A stretch of DNA of 64,000 nt, taken from Nocardia sp. NBC_00565. Lineage in GTDB: Bacteria > Actinomycetota > Actinomycetes > Mycobacteriales > Mycobacteriaceae. The notes beneath the pieces are model-generated. The model ran no database searches. It saw nothing but the letters and a program-made list of their open reading frames with translations, and had not been told where the DNA came from. Of this stretch, positions 1 to 8,356 are shown piece after piece (within the stretch, counting starts at the first letter, position 1; every line of letters begins with the position of its first letter). The stretch spans positions 7,006,001 through 7,070,000 of the forward strand of contig NZ_CP107785.1 of NCBI RefSeq assembly GCF_036345915.1, given 5' to 3'. A program made the translations under genes and the position numbers.

Positions 1-492
1 GGTGGCGACGCGGTCTGGTTGGCGCAGCAAGGGTGGCGGGTTACCGCGGTCGATGTGTCCGCGACCGCGTTGCGGCGGGCAGGTGCGCATGCCGAGGAGG
101 CCGGTGTCGCCGATCGCATCGAGTTCGCTGAACACGATCTGGCGCAGACGTTTCCGGAGGGGTACTTCGACCTGGTCTCGGCGCAGTTCTTTCACTCGCC
201 GGTGGCGCAGGCCGACGAGCGGACGAAGGTATTGCGCCGCGCGGCTGAGGCGGTGGCCTCGGATGGGGCGCTGCTGATCGCGGGACATGCCGGGTGGGCG
301 TCATTCGTCGAACATCCGCACGTCGATGTGCACTTTCCGACCATGGATGAGGTACTGGACGGGCTCGCCATCGCGCCGGACGAGTGGCGGGTGGAGACCG
401 CGGATGCGGTCGAGCGGGAGTTGACCGGGCCCGACGGGCAGCTCGGCACCCGCTCCGATACCATCCTGCGGCTGCGCCGACTGCGGCGATAG
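1..492 (+). CDS. SAM-dependent class I methyltransferase, C-terminal part
   Basis: The gene enters from the left edge in frame 1, so its start lies outside the window. The first residues (GGDAVWLAQQGWRVTAVDVS) are the second half of Rossmann motif I and the acidic end of strand beta2, which bind S-adenosylmethionine. A later FDLVSAQFFH stretch matches the post-motif II strand, and the protein ends in LRLRRLRR. The layout is that of the small stand-alone methyltransferases common in actinomycetes. The substrate cannot be told from the sequence. It is followed after 62 bp by the glycosyltransferase pair on the same strand. Confidence 0.85.
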   Translation, partial: GGDAVWLAQQGWRVTAVDVSATALRRAGAHAEEAGVADRIEFAEHDLAQTFPEGYFDLVSAQFFHSPVAQADERTKVLRRAAEAVASDGALLIAGHAGWASFVEHPHVDVHFPTMDEVLDGLAIAPDEWRVETADAVERELTGPDGQLGTRSDTILRLRRLRR

Positions 493-554
493 GCACAGCA
501 ACCTCACAGCCAGGGCCCAGCTGGGCTCAAGCGCGGTTGGCGAGGGTGGTCTAC

Positions 555-1874
555 ATGACCGAATCAACGACCGCCGCGCACCGGGCGGAAATGACCGAAA
601 CGGTGATCACGCCCGTGCTGGATGTCGTGATCCCCGTCTATAACGAAGAGGCCGATCTCGGTGTGTGCGTGCGGCGGCTGCACGCCTACCTGCGCGACGG
701 GTTTCCGTTCCCGACGCGGATCACCGTCGCCGATAATGCGAGCACCGATGACACCATGCAGGTCGCGCAGCTGCTCGCGGACGAACTCGATGACGTGAGA
801 GTAGTGCACTTGGACGCGAAGGGACGCGGCCGGGCGCTGCGGGCGGTGTGGGAGCACTCCGACGCGCAGGTCGTCGCCTATATGGATGTGGATCTGTCCA
901 CGGATCTGAATGCGTTGCTGCCGCTGGTGGCTCCGCTGATCTCGGGGCATTCCGATCTGGCGATCGGCACCCGGCTCGACGCGTCGTCGCGGGTGGTGCG
1001 CGGGCCCAAGCGCGAGTTCATCTCGCGTTGCTACAACCTGATTCTGAAAGCCTCACTGCAGGCCCGGTTTTCGGACGCGCAGTGCGGATTCAAGGCAATG
1101 CGCACCGATGTGGCGCGGCGGCTGCTACCGCTGGTGCAGGACGGTGAATGGTTCTTCGATACCGAACTGCTGGTGCTCGCCGAGCGTGCGGGACTGCGCA
1201 TCCATGAGGTGCCGGTCGATTGGATCGATGATCCGGACAGTCGGGTGGATATCGTCGATACGGCGCGCAAGGACCTGCTCGGCGTGTGGCGGCTGCTGCG
1301 CGGACTGACGACGGGTGCGTTGCCGCTGGAGGAGTTGCGGCAGGCGGTCGGGCGTGAACCGCTGGTTCCCGGTGTGCCATTGGGCATGGTCGGGCAGGTG
1401 GTGCGCTTCGCGATCGTCGGCGTGATTTCCACGCTCGCCTACATGCTGCTGTATCTGGTGTTGCAGCCATTCGCCGGTGCGCAGGTCGCGAACTTCGTGG
1501 CGCTGCTCGTGACCGCGATCGGCAATACCGCCGCCAATCGCGCGTTCACCTTTGGTGTGCGTGGATCGAATGGCGTTGTGTCGCATCAGTTCCAAGGTCT
1601 ATTGATATTCGGCTTCGGCTTGCTGGTCACCAGCGGGTCATTGTTCGCGCTGCACCGATGGGCTCCGGACGCGGCGGTGCACCTCGAGTTGTTCGTCCTC
1701 GTGATCGCCAACCTGATCGCCACGCTCATTCGATTCGTCGGGCTGCGTTGGGTATTCCGCAATCCCACGGGCACAGTAGTCTCCAGGATCGACGCCGGTC
1801 CGGCGGATGCGGTCACCGAGCCCATGCGCCGAACCGCGACGGTAGCCAGCGGCGATGCGATTGGTGGGCGATGA
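555..1874 (+). CDS. Family 2 glycosyltransferase fused to a GtrA-like membrane domain
   Basis: The 439-residue protein has a cytoplasmic GT-A domain at about residues 20-250: VVIPVYNEE at the start, YMDVDLSTD carrying the metal-binding Asp pair near 111-113, and QCGFK near 177-181, as in dolichyl/polyprenyl-phosphate sugar synthases. Residues about 281-403 form a four-helix GtrA domain beginning VRFAIVGV and ending RFVGLRWVF. Family knowledge suggests that it charges polyprenyl phosphate with a sugar and helps move it across the membrane. The ATG at 555 is chosen because the GT domain starts soon after; the frame stays open upstream but encodes low-complexity sequence. Its stop overlaps the next start in ATGA, so the two are translationally coupled. 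Confidence 0.88.
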   Translation: MTESTTAAHRAEMTETVITPVLDVVIPVYNEEADLGVCVRRLHAYLRDGFPFPTRITVADNASTDDTMQVAQLLADELDDVRVVHLDAKGRGRALRAVWEHSDAQVVAYMDVDLSTDLNALLPLVAPLISGHSDLAIGTRLDASSRVVRGPKREFISRCYNLILKASLQARFSDAQCGFKAMRTDVARRLLPLVQDGEWFFDTELLVLAERAGLRIHEVPVDWIDDPDSRVDIVDTARKDLLGVWRLLRGLTTGALPLEELRQAVGREPLVPGVPLGMVGQVVRFAIVGVISTLAYMLLYLVLQPFAGAQVANFVALLVTAIGNTAANRAFTFGVRGSNGVVSHQFQGLLIFGFGLLVTSGSLFALHRWAPDAAVHLELFVLVIANLIATLIRFVGLRWVFRNPTGTVVSRIDAGPADAVTEPMRRTATVASGDAIGGR

Positions 1875-3964
1875 CGGCAACGCTGACACCGCCGACGGCG
1901 GCAACGCCTCAGTCCCGGGCAGAACCCGAGAACCGCTGGGAGTACCCGGCATTGGCGGTCCTGCTGATCGGCACGGGTATCGCCTACCTGATCAACCTCA
2001 GCGCCAACGGCTGGGCCAATGCCTTCTATTCCGCTGCGGTACAAGCGGGTTCGCAGTCCTGGAAGGCCTTCTTCTTCGGCTCCTCGGACGCGGCCAACTC
2101 GATCACCGTCGACAAGCCACCGGCCTCGCTCTGGTTGATGGAGCTGTCGGTGCGGGTGTTCGGGCTGAACTCGTGGAGCATCCTGGTGCCCGAGGTGCTG
2201 CTCGCCGTCGCCTCGGTGGCGTTGGTGTGGGCGACCGCACGCAGGCCGTTCGGCCCGGCGGCCGGGCTCATCGCCGGGCTGGTGCTGGCGGCGACTCCCG
2301 TCGCGGCGCTGATGTTCCGGTTCAACAACCCGGACGCACTGCTGGTGTTCCTGATGATCGCGGCGGCGTGGGCGATGACCAGGGCGGTCGAAGATGGGCG
2401 CACCCGTTGGCTGGTGCTCACCGGCGTCTTCATCGGATTCGGGTTCCTCACCAAACAATTGCAGGTGCTGCTGGTGGTGCCCGCGCTGGCGCTGACCTAC
2501 CTGATCGCCGGGCCGCCCAAGCTCGGCAAGCGGATCCTGCAGTTGCTCGCGGCGGGCGCGGCCATGCTGGTGGCGGCCGGATGGTGGCTGCTGACGGTCG
2601 AGCTGTGGCCCGAGTCGTCACGGCCGTGGATCGGTGGCTCCCAGCATAATTCGATCCTCGAGCTCACCCTCGGCTACAACGGGCTGGGCCGGTTGAACGG
2701 CAACGAACGCGGCAGCGTCGGCGGTGGTCCCGGCGGTGGTCCCGGCGGCGGCGATATGCCCGCGCCCGGCGGCGGCAGTATGTGGGGCAACGCCGGCATC
2801 ACCCGGATGTTCGAACCGGCGCAGGGCGGTCAGATCGCCTGGCTGATCCCGGCCGCACTGGTCGCGCTGGTGGCTGGAATTCTGTTGCGCGGCAAGGCCG
2901 CTCGCACCGATGGGCGGCGCGCATCGCTCATCCTGTGGGGCGGTTGGCTGCTGGTGACGGGGCTGACCTTCAGCTTCATGGCGGGCATCTTCCACCAGTA
3001 CTACACGGTCGCGCTGGCTCCGGCCGTCGCGGCGTTGGTCGGCATCGGCGCGATCATGCTGTGGCGCGAGCGGCATCGGCTGTGGGTCCGGCTGCTGTCG
3101 GCGCTCGCGGTCGGACTGACCACGGCCACCTCCTGGATGTTGCTGTCGCGCAGTACGAGTTTCGTGCCGTGGTTGCGGTGGGCGGTGCTGGTGGTCGGCG
3201 TTATCGCGACCATCGCGGTGCTGCTGCCCGCGCCGCGGAAACTGGCTCTGATGTCCGCGTTGTCCGTGGCGTTCGTCGGATTGGCCGGGCCGGTCGCGTA
3301 TTCCGCCGACGCCATCGCGACTCCGCATGAGGGCGGGATTCCGTCCGCGGGACCCAACGTCGGGATGTTCGGGCATCGACCCGGCGGCGAATTCGGCGGT
3401 GCGCCGGGCGGTCCAGGCGGTGGCATGCCGGGTGGGCGAAATACGGACGGTCGCACTACGAATGGTGACGGTGGTCAAGGTACGAATGGCGAGCAGGGCG
3501 CACTCCCGGGCGGCCCCAATGGCACCCGTGTTCCCGCAGGCCAGGGTGGCTCCGAAGGCCAAGGCGGCTCGATGATGGGCGGACCGGCCGGTGGCCTGCT
3601 CGGCGCGGGCAAGCCCAGCGATCGGGTTATCGATCTGTTGGAAACCAACGGCACCAACTACACCTGGGTCGCCGCCGCGGTCGGCTCCAACAGCGCCGCC
3701 GGATTCCAGCTGGCCGCCGAACTGCCCGTGATGCCGATCGGTGGCTTCAACGGCAGCGATCCCTCGCCGACGCTGGATCAGTTCGAACAGTATGTCGCCG
3801 ATGGAAAGATCCACTACTTCATCGGCAGCGGAAACAACCGCGGCGACGAGGACCGCGGCGGTCCCGGCGGCGGCAAGAGCAGCGAGATCAGCAAATGGGT
3901 CCAGGAGCACTACACCGCGACCGAAGTCGACGGCGTAACCCTCTACGACCTGACCACCCACTGA
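1871..3964 (+). CDS. GT39 (ArnT/PMT-like) membrane glycosyltransferase
   Basis: This is a 697-residue polytopic membrane protein of the GT-C fold. Near the N-terminus it carries DKPPASLWLM (residues about 81-90), the first-loop motif of PMT/ArnT enzymes, then MFRFNNPDALL and HQYYTVALAP, both typical of this actinobacterial family. Two extracytoplasmic regions are very rich in glycine, proline and asparagine (about residues 275-305 and 490-580). The C-terminal 120 residues form a soluble domain that ends LYDLTTH. It probably uses the polyprenyl-phosphate sugar made by its coupled upstream partner to glycosylate an envelope lipid, glycan or protein; the acceptor is unknown. The start ATG overlaps the upstream stop by 4 bases. 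Confidence 0.88.
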   Translation: MTATLTPPTAATPQSRAEPENRWEYPALAVLLIGTGIAYLINLSANGWANAFYSAAVQAGSQSWKAFFFGSSDAANSITVDKPPASLWLMELSVRVFGLNSWSILVPEVLLAVASVALVWATARRPFGPAAGLIAGLVLAATPVAALMFRFNNPDALLVFLMIAAAWAMTRAVEDGRTRWLVLTGVFIGFGFLTKQLQVLLVVPALALTYLIAGPPKLGKRILQLLAAGAAMLVAAGWWLLTVELWPESSRPWIGGSQHNSILELTLGYNGLGRLNGNERGSVGGGPGGGPGGGDMPAPGGGSMWGNAGITRMFEPAQGGQIAWLIPAALVALVAGILLRGKAARTDGRRASLILWGGWLLVTGLTFSFMAGIFHQYYTVALAPAVAALVGIGAIMLWRERHRLWVRLLSALAVGLTTATSWMLLSRSTSFVPWLRWAVLVVGVIATIAVLLPAPRKLALMSALSVAFVGLAGPVAYSADAIATPHEGGIPSAGPNVGMFGHRPGGEFGGAPGGPGGGMPGGRNTDGRTTNGDGGQGTNGEQGALPGGPNGTRVPAGQGGSEGQGGSMMGGPAGGLLGAGKPSDRVIDLLETNGTNYTWVAAAVGSNSAAGFQLAAELPVMPIGGFNGSDPSPTLDQFEQYVADGKIHYFIGSGNNRGDEDRGGPGGGKSSEISKWVQEHYTATEVDGVTLYDLTTH

Positions 3965-3975
3965 TCCGCACCCTC

Positions 3976-4007
3976 AGTTCGCCCGGTGCGTGGGCACCGG
4001 GCGAACT
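3976..4007 (+). terminator. Hairpin terminator after the glycosyltransferase pair
   Basis: A perfect 14-bp stem (AGTTCGCCCGGTGC and its complement) with a GTGG loop begins 12 bp after the GT39 stop. No T-run follows, as is common in actinomycetes. Confidence 0.7.
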
Positions 4008-4286
4008 GGGTTGTGGGACAGACTCAGACGGCCGGGTAGTTGGCTTCTGGACACCACGACCAGCCGTTCGACTCCGGCCTTCTGTCCGGCCTCGTGCACG
4101 CCGGACATGCGAGTGTGACATCGGGGTTGCGAACGAATTTCGGCGAATTCCCCACTATGGGAGTTTCGTCCCAAAGCCTTTCGCATAACGCGATCTACAG
4201 TAATGATGGTCCCGCGCGTGTCGACTTCAGTCGGGGTCCGCAGCCCCCATCAGGGCACGCGTCAACTCCGAACCATCAGGAACACC
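4008..4286. other. Intergenic region upstream of the secreted small protein
   Basis: This gap is less GC-rich than its flanks near 4130-4210 and probably holds the promoter for the following secreted protein. I see no gene, repeat or recognisable operator in it. An ATG at 4203 in frame with the next gene exists, but the added residues look like translated leader. Confidence 0.4.
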
Positions 4287-4652
4287 GTGAGAAGTATTTC
4301 GAGATTCGTCATCACCGTTCTCGGCGCATTGGTCGCCATCGCACTCACCGTCGGATTCGCCTCGACCGCATCGGCCGAACCGGTCGCGTCACCCGATCCG
4401 GTCGCCCCGGTCGCGTCGTCGGAGCCGAGCTCCGCGACATCCGCACAGTTCATCTGTCTGCCGCCCGGTGACACCATCGAGGCCAGGACGGCCATCGGCG
4501 GCATACTCGGTGCGGCCATCGGCGGGATCGCGGGTCTGCCGCTGTTCTTCATCGGCGCCATCCCGGGACTGGTCATCGGTGGACTCCTGGGCGTCCTCAT
4601 CGGCTCCACGTCCTACGCGGTCGACGCCGGACACGAGCCGGGACCCTGCTAG
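4287..4652 (+). CDS. Secreted glycine-zipper protein of unknown function
   Basis: With the GTG at 4287 the product is 121 residues and begins with a classical Sec signal peptide: a basic n-region (RSISRF), a hydrophobic core and an ASA cleavage site before EPVASP. A short Pro/Ser/Ala linker follows, then a hydrophobic glycine-rich stretch (GGILGAAIGGIAG and GGLLGVLIGS) shaped like a glycine zipper that could insert in or associate with a membrane, and a C-terminal Cys. An ATG at 4203 would place 28 arginine-rich residues before the signal peptide and is less likely. No family recognised. Confidence 0.7.
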   Translation: MRSISRFVITVLGALVAIALTVGFASTASAEPVASPDPVAPVASSEPSSATSAQFICLPPGDTIEARTAIGGILGAAIGGIAGLPLFFIGAIPGLVIGGLLGVLIGSTSYAVDAGHEPGPC

Positions 4653-4692
4653 TCACGAAAGCCATTGAGTGCCAACGTGTTAGCGTGCTGAT

Positions 4693-5724
4693 ATGAGCTC
4701 GGCGACCGACCGCTTCATTGACGCCGTCTTCGATTTCGAACGCGCGGTGCACGCGCAGGATCCGACGGCGCAACAACAAGCCCATATGGAGTTACATCGC
4801 CTATACGAATCGGCGACTCCGGAAGAAATGGCCCAGGGCGGAAAGCGGTTGGCCGCCGTGCTGACAGATGTGCCGCCGGGACCGCGCGCGAATATCGCGG
4901 TCCTGATCGGCGCATGCGTGGAGGGCGGCGCGGATCCGGTGGCGTGTGCGCCGGGTGTACTCGCCAACCTCGCCAAAACCCTCGACAGCGCACAGGAATT
5001 CGCGCAGCAGTGGGCCGCCGCCGATATCGGCGAATTGCCCGATCCGGCGCAGGACGAACTGGATGAGCAGTTCTTCGAGCATTTCGGATTCCTCGAAACA
5101 CTGTCCTGGTGGACGTTGGACGACTGGAACCGGGCCGGTCTGGCCATGCTGCAGCGCGCGGCGGTCCGGCAGCAGTTCAGCAGCACCGGACGCGACATCA
5201 TCCGGCAGCGCCACGACGCCCTCGGCGAAATCTCCGGGCGCTGGGACAAATGCCTCGGCTACGCGCTGATCGTGCTGGACGACGAGCCGGTCATCGTCTT
5301 GCACCGGGAGACCGGCACCGGCTACGCGGTGCGCATTACCGGCATCGGCGACAACTTCCAGCTGCACACCCTGCTCGCCGATGCCCTCATCGGCGGCGGG
5401 CACATTCCCGGCGAGGCGCCTGCCGCCGAAGCCGTCGCCATGTGCCGCGATATGCCCGGTATGCAGCTGACCCAGGGCTCGTTCAATCTCGTCGCACCGG
5501 ATGGGACCTGGATCTGGAATGAGGGCACTCCGTCGGATATCCCGGTCGTCGACGGCACTCGGTTGCTGGTCCTCGATCCGGCCCCGTACCAGCGCACTTG
5601 GCCCGCGGGCCGGTTCTTCCCGCATATGCTCGGCGATCTGACCCTCGAGCGCGTGCTGACGCCGGAGGAGACCATCGCTTGGTTCGAGCAGGTGTCACCG
5701 GCCGAGGACCCGGGTACGGACTGA
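4693..5724 (+). CDS. Uncharacterised cytoplasmic protein, 343 aa
   Basis: The reading frame has strong GC bias from the ATG at 4693 to the stop at 5724, and the protein has no signal peptide or membrane segment. The N-terminal 200 residues are acidic and helical (for example DELDEQFFEHFGFLETLSWW). The C-terminal half contains short strands such as YALIVLDDEPVIVLHRE and GTRLLVLDPAPYQRTW. I do not recognise the family. It stands alone between a secreted protein and the convergent TetR gene, which ends 3 bp away, so the context gives no functional clue. Confidence 0.72.
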   Translation: MSSATDRFIDAVFDFERAVHAQDPTAQQQAHMELHRLYESATPEEMAQGGKRLAAVLTDVPPGPRANIAVLIGACVEGGADPVACAPGVLANLAKTLDSAQEFAQQWAAADIGELPDPAQDELDEQFFEHFGFLETLSWWTLDDWNRAGLAMLQRAAVRQQFSSTGRDIIRQRHDALGEISGRWDKCLGYALIVLDDEPVIVLHRETGTGYAVRITGIGDNFQLHTLLADALIGGGHIPGEAPAAEAVAMCRDMPGMQLTQGSFNLVAPDGTWIWNEGTPSDIPVVDGTRLLVLDPAPYQRTWPAGRFFPHMLGDLTLERVLTPEETIAWFEQVSPAEDPGTD

Positions 5725-5726
5725 GA

Positions 5727-6341
5727 TCAGCGTGGGGCGTGCAGGGCGGCGTGCAGCGTGGCCGCCCACTGCGCGACGATCTGTTTGCGGCGCGCCGAGT
5801 CATCAGTGAGGACGTCGGCCAGCCCGAGCCCGCGGGCCATATCGAGAGTGGCCTGGACGAGGTGGTGGGTGACCGGATCGGTGTCGTCGACGCCGAGCGC
5901 CTCCACCGCGCGCCGATGCGAGATCCGGCCGAACTTGGCTTCCAGCGGGACGATTCGCTCGCGCAGCGCCGGATCGGCCGCCGCGTGCGTCCACACCTGC
6001 AGCGCCGCCTTGAACAGCGGGCCGGTGTAGGACTCGACCAGGCCCGCCACCACGGCCTCGGTGCGGCCGAGCCCGCCGGCCAGTGCGGCGACCGTGCCCG
6101 CCTCGGCCTTGGCCTGCTGGGTGCGGCTGTCGAACATGTACTCGAGTGCGGCGGTGATCAAGTCTTCCCTGGTCGGAAAGTGGTGCTGGGCCGCACCGCG
6201 CGACACCCCGGCCCGTTCCGCGACAACCGCGACCGTGGCTGCCGCCCAGCCCTTTTCGGCCAGGCAGTCGATGGTCGCCCCGAGCAGGCGCTGCCGGGTG
6301 GCTCGGCTGCGGTCCTGCTTGGGTTCGTGGGGTGTCACCAT
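5727..6341 (-). CDS. TetR-family transcriptional regulator, last gene of the acyl-CoA operon
   Basis: The 204-residue protein has the canonical TetR N-terminal DNA-binding domain (RQRLLGATIDCLAEKGWAAA, then VAERAGVSRGAAQHHFPTRE as helix-turn-helix) and a C-terminal ligand domain. It starts 4 bp after the enoyl-CoA hydratase stop, so it is the distal gene of the seven-gene operon. TetR proteins encoded with beta-oxidation genes usually bind an acyl-CoA intermediate and repress their own operon. The palindrome at 14921-14936 is its best candidate operator; this link is inferred. Confidence 0.88.
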   Translation of the reverse strand: MVTPHEPKQDRSRATRQRLLGATIDCLAEKGWAAATVAVVAERAGVSRGAAQHHFPTREDLITAALEYMFDSRTQQAKAEAGTVAALAGGLGRTEAVVAGLVESYTGPLFKAALQVWTHAAADPALRERIVPLEAKFGRISHRRAVEALGVDDTDPVTHHLVQATLDMARGLGLADVLTDDSARRKQIVAQWAATLHAALHAPR

Positions 6342-6345
6342 GGCG

Positions 6346-7182
6346 CTATTGTGCCCAGCTCGGCGGACGGCGTTGCAGGAAGGCCAGCATGCCCTCGTGC
6401 ACCTCTGGGGTGCCGAAGAAACTCGCCGAGCGAGTCGCGAGTTCCTCGGCGGAGCTGTCGAACTCGGCCAGGATGGCCGCGTTGACCAGTCGCTTGGCCT
6501 CCGCCAGACCCTGCGGGGAGCCCTTGCGCAGTTCCGCGCACAGCCGGGCCACCTCGGCCGCCGGATCGTCGGCGGTGACGGTGACCAGACCGATTTGCGC
6601 GGCGACGTCCGCGCCGAACTTCTCGCCGGTCAGGTAGTAGCGGCTGGCGGCACGCGGATCGAGCCGCGGTAGCAGGGTCAGCGAAATCATGAAGGGCGCC
6701 AACCCGATTCGCACCTCGGTGAGCGCGAAACTGCTGCCGGGGCCGGCGACGACGATGTCACAGCCCGCGACGATGCCCATGCCGCCCGCGCGCACATTGC
6801 CCTCGATCCGGGCGATCACCGGCTTCGGCGTCTCGACGAGTCGGCGCAGCACACCGATCATCACGCGGGTGCGTTCGTCGGCGGCCACCGCCGGATCGGC
6901 AGTGCTGGCTTCACTGAGATCCGCGCCCGCGCAGAAGGTATTGCCGGTATGCGCGAGCACGATGCCGCGCACCGACGGGTCGGCGGCGGCATCGTCGAGG
7001 CCATGGAGCAGTTCGGCGACCAGCCGCGAGGACAGCGCGTTGCGGTTGTGCGGCGAATCGAGGGTGAGCGTCGCGAAACCATTGCTGACCTCGTAACGCA
7101 CGTATGGCGCGGTGGATGTCTCGGGCCCACCCGTCGCCGGGCCACCACCCGTCATCGAGTCGCGATGCGACGCTGAATTCAT
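6346..7182 (-). CDS. Enoyl-CoA hydratase/isomerase family protein
   Basis: This is a 278-residue crotonase-fold protein. It carries the N-terminal FATLTLDSPHNRNALSSR strand, the first oxyanion-hole segment (HTGNTFCAGADLSE) and the second (IEGNVRAGGMGIVAGCDIVV). It should hydrate an enoyl-CoA made by the acyl-CoA dehydrogenase or carboxylase products of the same operon, as AtuE or LiuC do in terpene or leucine breakdown. An AGGAGG ribosome site sits 6 bp before the ATG at 7182. The 13-bp gap from the dehydrogenase supports co-transcription. Which of hydratase or isomerase chemistry it catalyses is not certain from the motifs. Confidence 0.88.
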   Translation of the reverse strand: MNSASHRDSMTGGGPATGGPETSTAPYVRYEVSNGFATLTLDSPHNRNALSSRLVAELLHGLDDAAADPSVRGIVLAHTGNTFCAGADLSEASTADPAVAADERTRVMIGVLRRLVETPKPVIARIEGNVRAGGMGIVAGCDIVVAGPGSSFALTEVRIGLAPFMISLTLLPRLDPRAASRYYLTGEKFGADVAAQIGLVTVTADDPAAEVARLCAELRKGSPQGLAEAKRLVNAAILAEFDSSAEELATRSASFFGTPEVHEGMLAFLQRRPPSWAQ

Positions 7183-7195
7183 CGAGCCTCCTGTG

Positions 7196-8356
7196 TCAGT
7201 AGGACTTCGGCAGGCCCAGCGAGTACTGGGCGACGAAGTTCAGCACCATCTCGCGGCTGACCGGGGCGATGCGGCCGATTCGGGCCGCGGCGAGCATAGC
7301 GGCGAGGCCGTACTCCTTGGTGAGGCCCGCGCCGCCGTGCGTCTGGATCGCCTGATCCAGCGCCTTGATACTGGCCTCCGCCGCAGCGTATTTCGCCATA
7401 TTGGCGGCCTCGGCGGCACCCATCTCGTCGCCCGCGTCGTAGAGGGTCGCGGCCTTCTGCATCATCAGTTTGGCTAGTTCCACCTCCACCTTCACCGCGG
7501 CCAGGGGATGCGAAATGCCTTGGTGCGCGCCGATCGGCGACTTCCACACCGTGCGCTCCTTGGCGTACTCGACGGCGCGGTCGATGGCGTAGCGACCCAT
7601 GCCGACGGCCATGGCCGCACCCATGATGCGCTCCGGGTTGAGGCCCGCGAACAGCTGCATCAGTGCGGCATCTTCCTTACCCACCAACGCATTCGACGGC
7701 AACCGCACGTCATCGAGGAACAGCGTGAACTGGTGGTCCGGTTCGATGATGTCCATTTCCTGCGGCGTTTTCACGAACCCGGGGGCATCGGTCGGCACGA
7801 TGAACAACGCGGGCTTGAGCTTACCGGTCTTGTGATCCTCGGTGCGCGACACGATGAGCACGGCCTCGGCCTGGTCTACACCGGAGATGAAGATCTTGCG
7901 GCCGTTGAGGATCCAGTCGTCACCGTCGCGGCGGGCGGTGGTGGTGATCTGGTGCGAGTTCGAGCCCGCATCCGGTTCGGTGATACCGAAGACCATCTTC
8001 CCGCTGCCGTCGGCGAGTTTGGGCAGCCACTGCCGCTTCTGCTCGTCGGTGCCGTATTTGGTGATGATCGTGCCGCAGATGGCCGGGGAGACCACCATCA
8101 GCAGCAGACCCGCACCCTGCGCGGCCAACTCCTCCATCACCAGCGACAGCTCGTACATGCCCGCGCCACCACCGCCGAACTCCTCCGGCAGATTCACCCC
8201 GAGAAAGCCGAGCTTGCCTGCCTCGTCCCATAATTCGGTGAGCGGCTCATTCTTGCGCGCCTTCGGCAGGACGTAGTCACGGTAGTTGTACTTCGCCGCC
8301 AGGGCGGCGACAGCGGCCCGCAGTGCCTTCTGCTCTTCGGTTTCGATGAAACTCAT
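7196..8356 (-). CDS. Acyl-CoA dehydrogenase (second of the operon)
   Basis: The product has 386 residues from the ATG at 8356. Family features seen are FGITEPDAGSNSHQITTTAR (FAD and substrate loop), the middle beta domain with DWILNGRKIFISG, and the C-terminal helical domain with QTHGGAGLTKEYGLAAMLAA. It should oxidise an acyl-CoA to the trans-2-enoyl-CoA and pass electrons to electron-transfer flavoprotein. The start overlaps the stop of the biotin carboxylase gene by one base (TGATG). Together with the other dehydrogenase gene it gives the pathway two FAD oxidation steps or two chain specificities. Confidence 0.9.
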   Translation of the reverse strand: MSFIETEEQKALRAAVAALAAKYNYRDYVLPKARKNEPLTELWDEAGKLGFLGVNLPEEFGGGGAGMYELSLVMEELAAQGAGLLLMVVSPAICGTIITKYGTDEQKRQWLPKLADGSGKMVFGITEPDAGSNSHQITTTARRDGDDWILNGRKIFISGVDQAEAVLIVSRTEDHKTGKLKPALFIVPTDAPGFVKTPQEMDIIEPDHQFTLFLDDVRLPSNALVGKEDAALMQLFAGLNPERIMGAAMAVGMGRYAIDRAVEYAKERTVWKSPIGAHQGISHPLAAVKVEVELAKLMMQKAATLYDAGDEMGAAEAANMAKYAAAEASIKALDQAIQTHGGAGLTKEYGLAAMLAAARIGRIAPVSREMVLNFVAQYSLGLPKSY

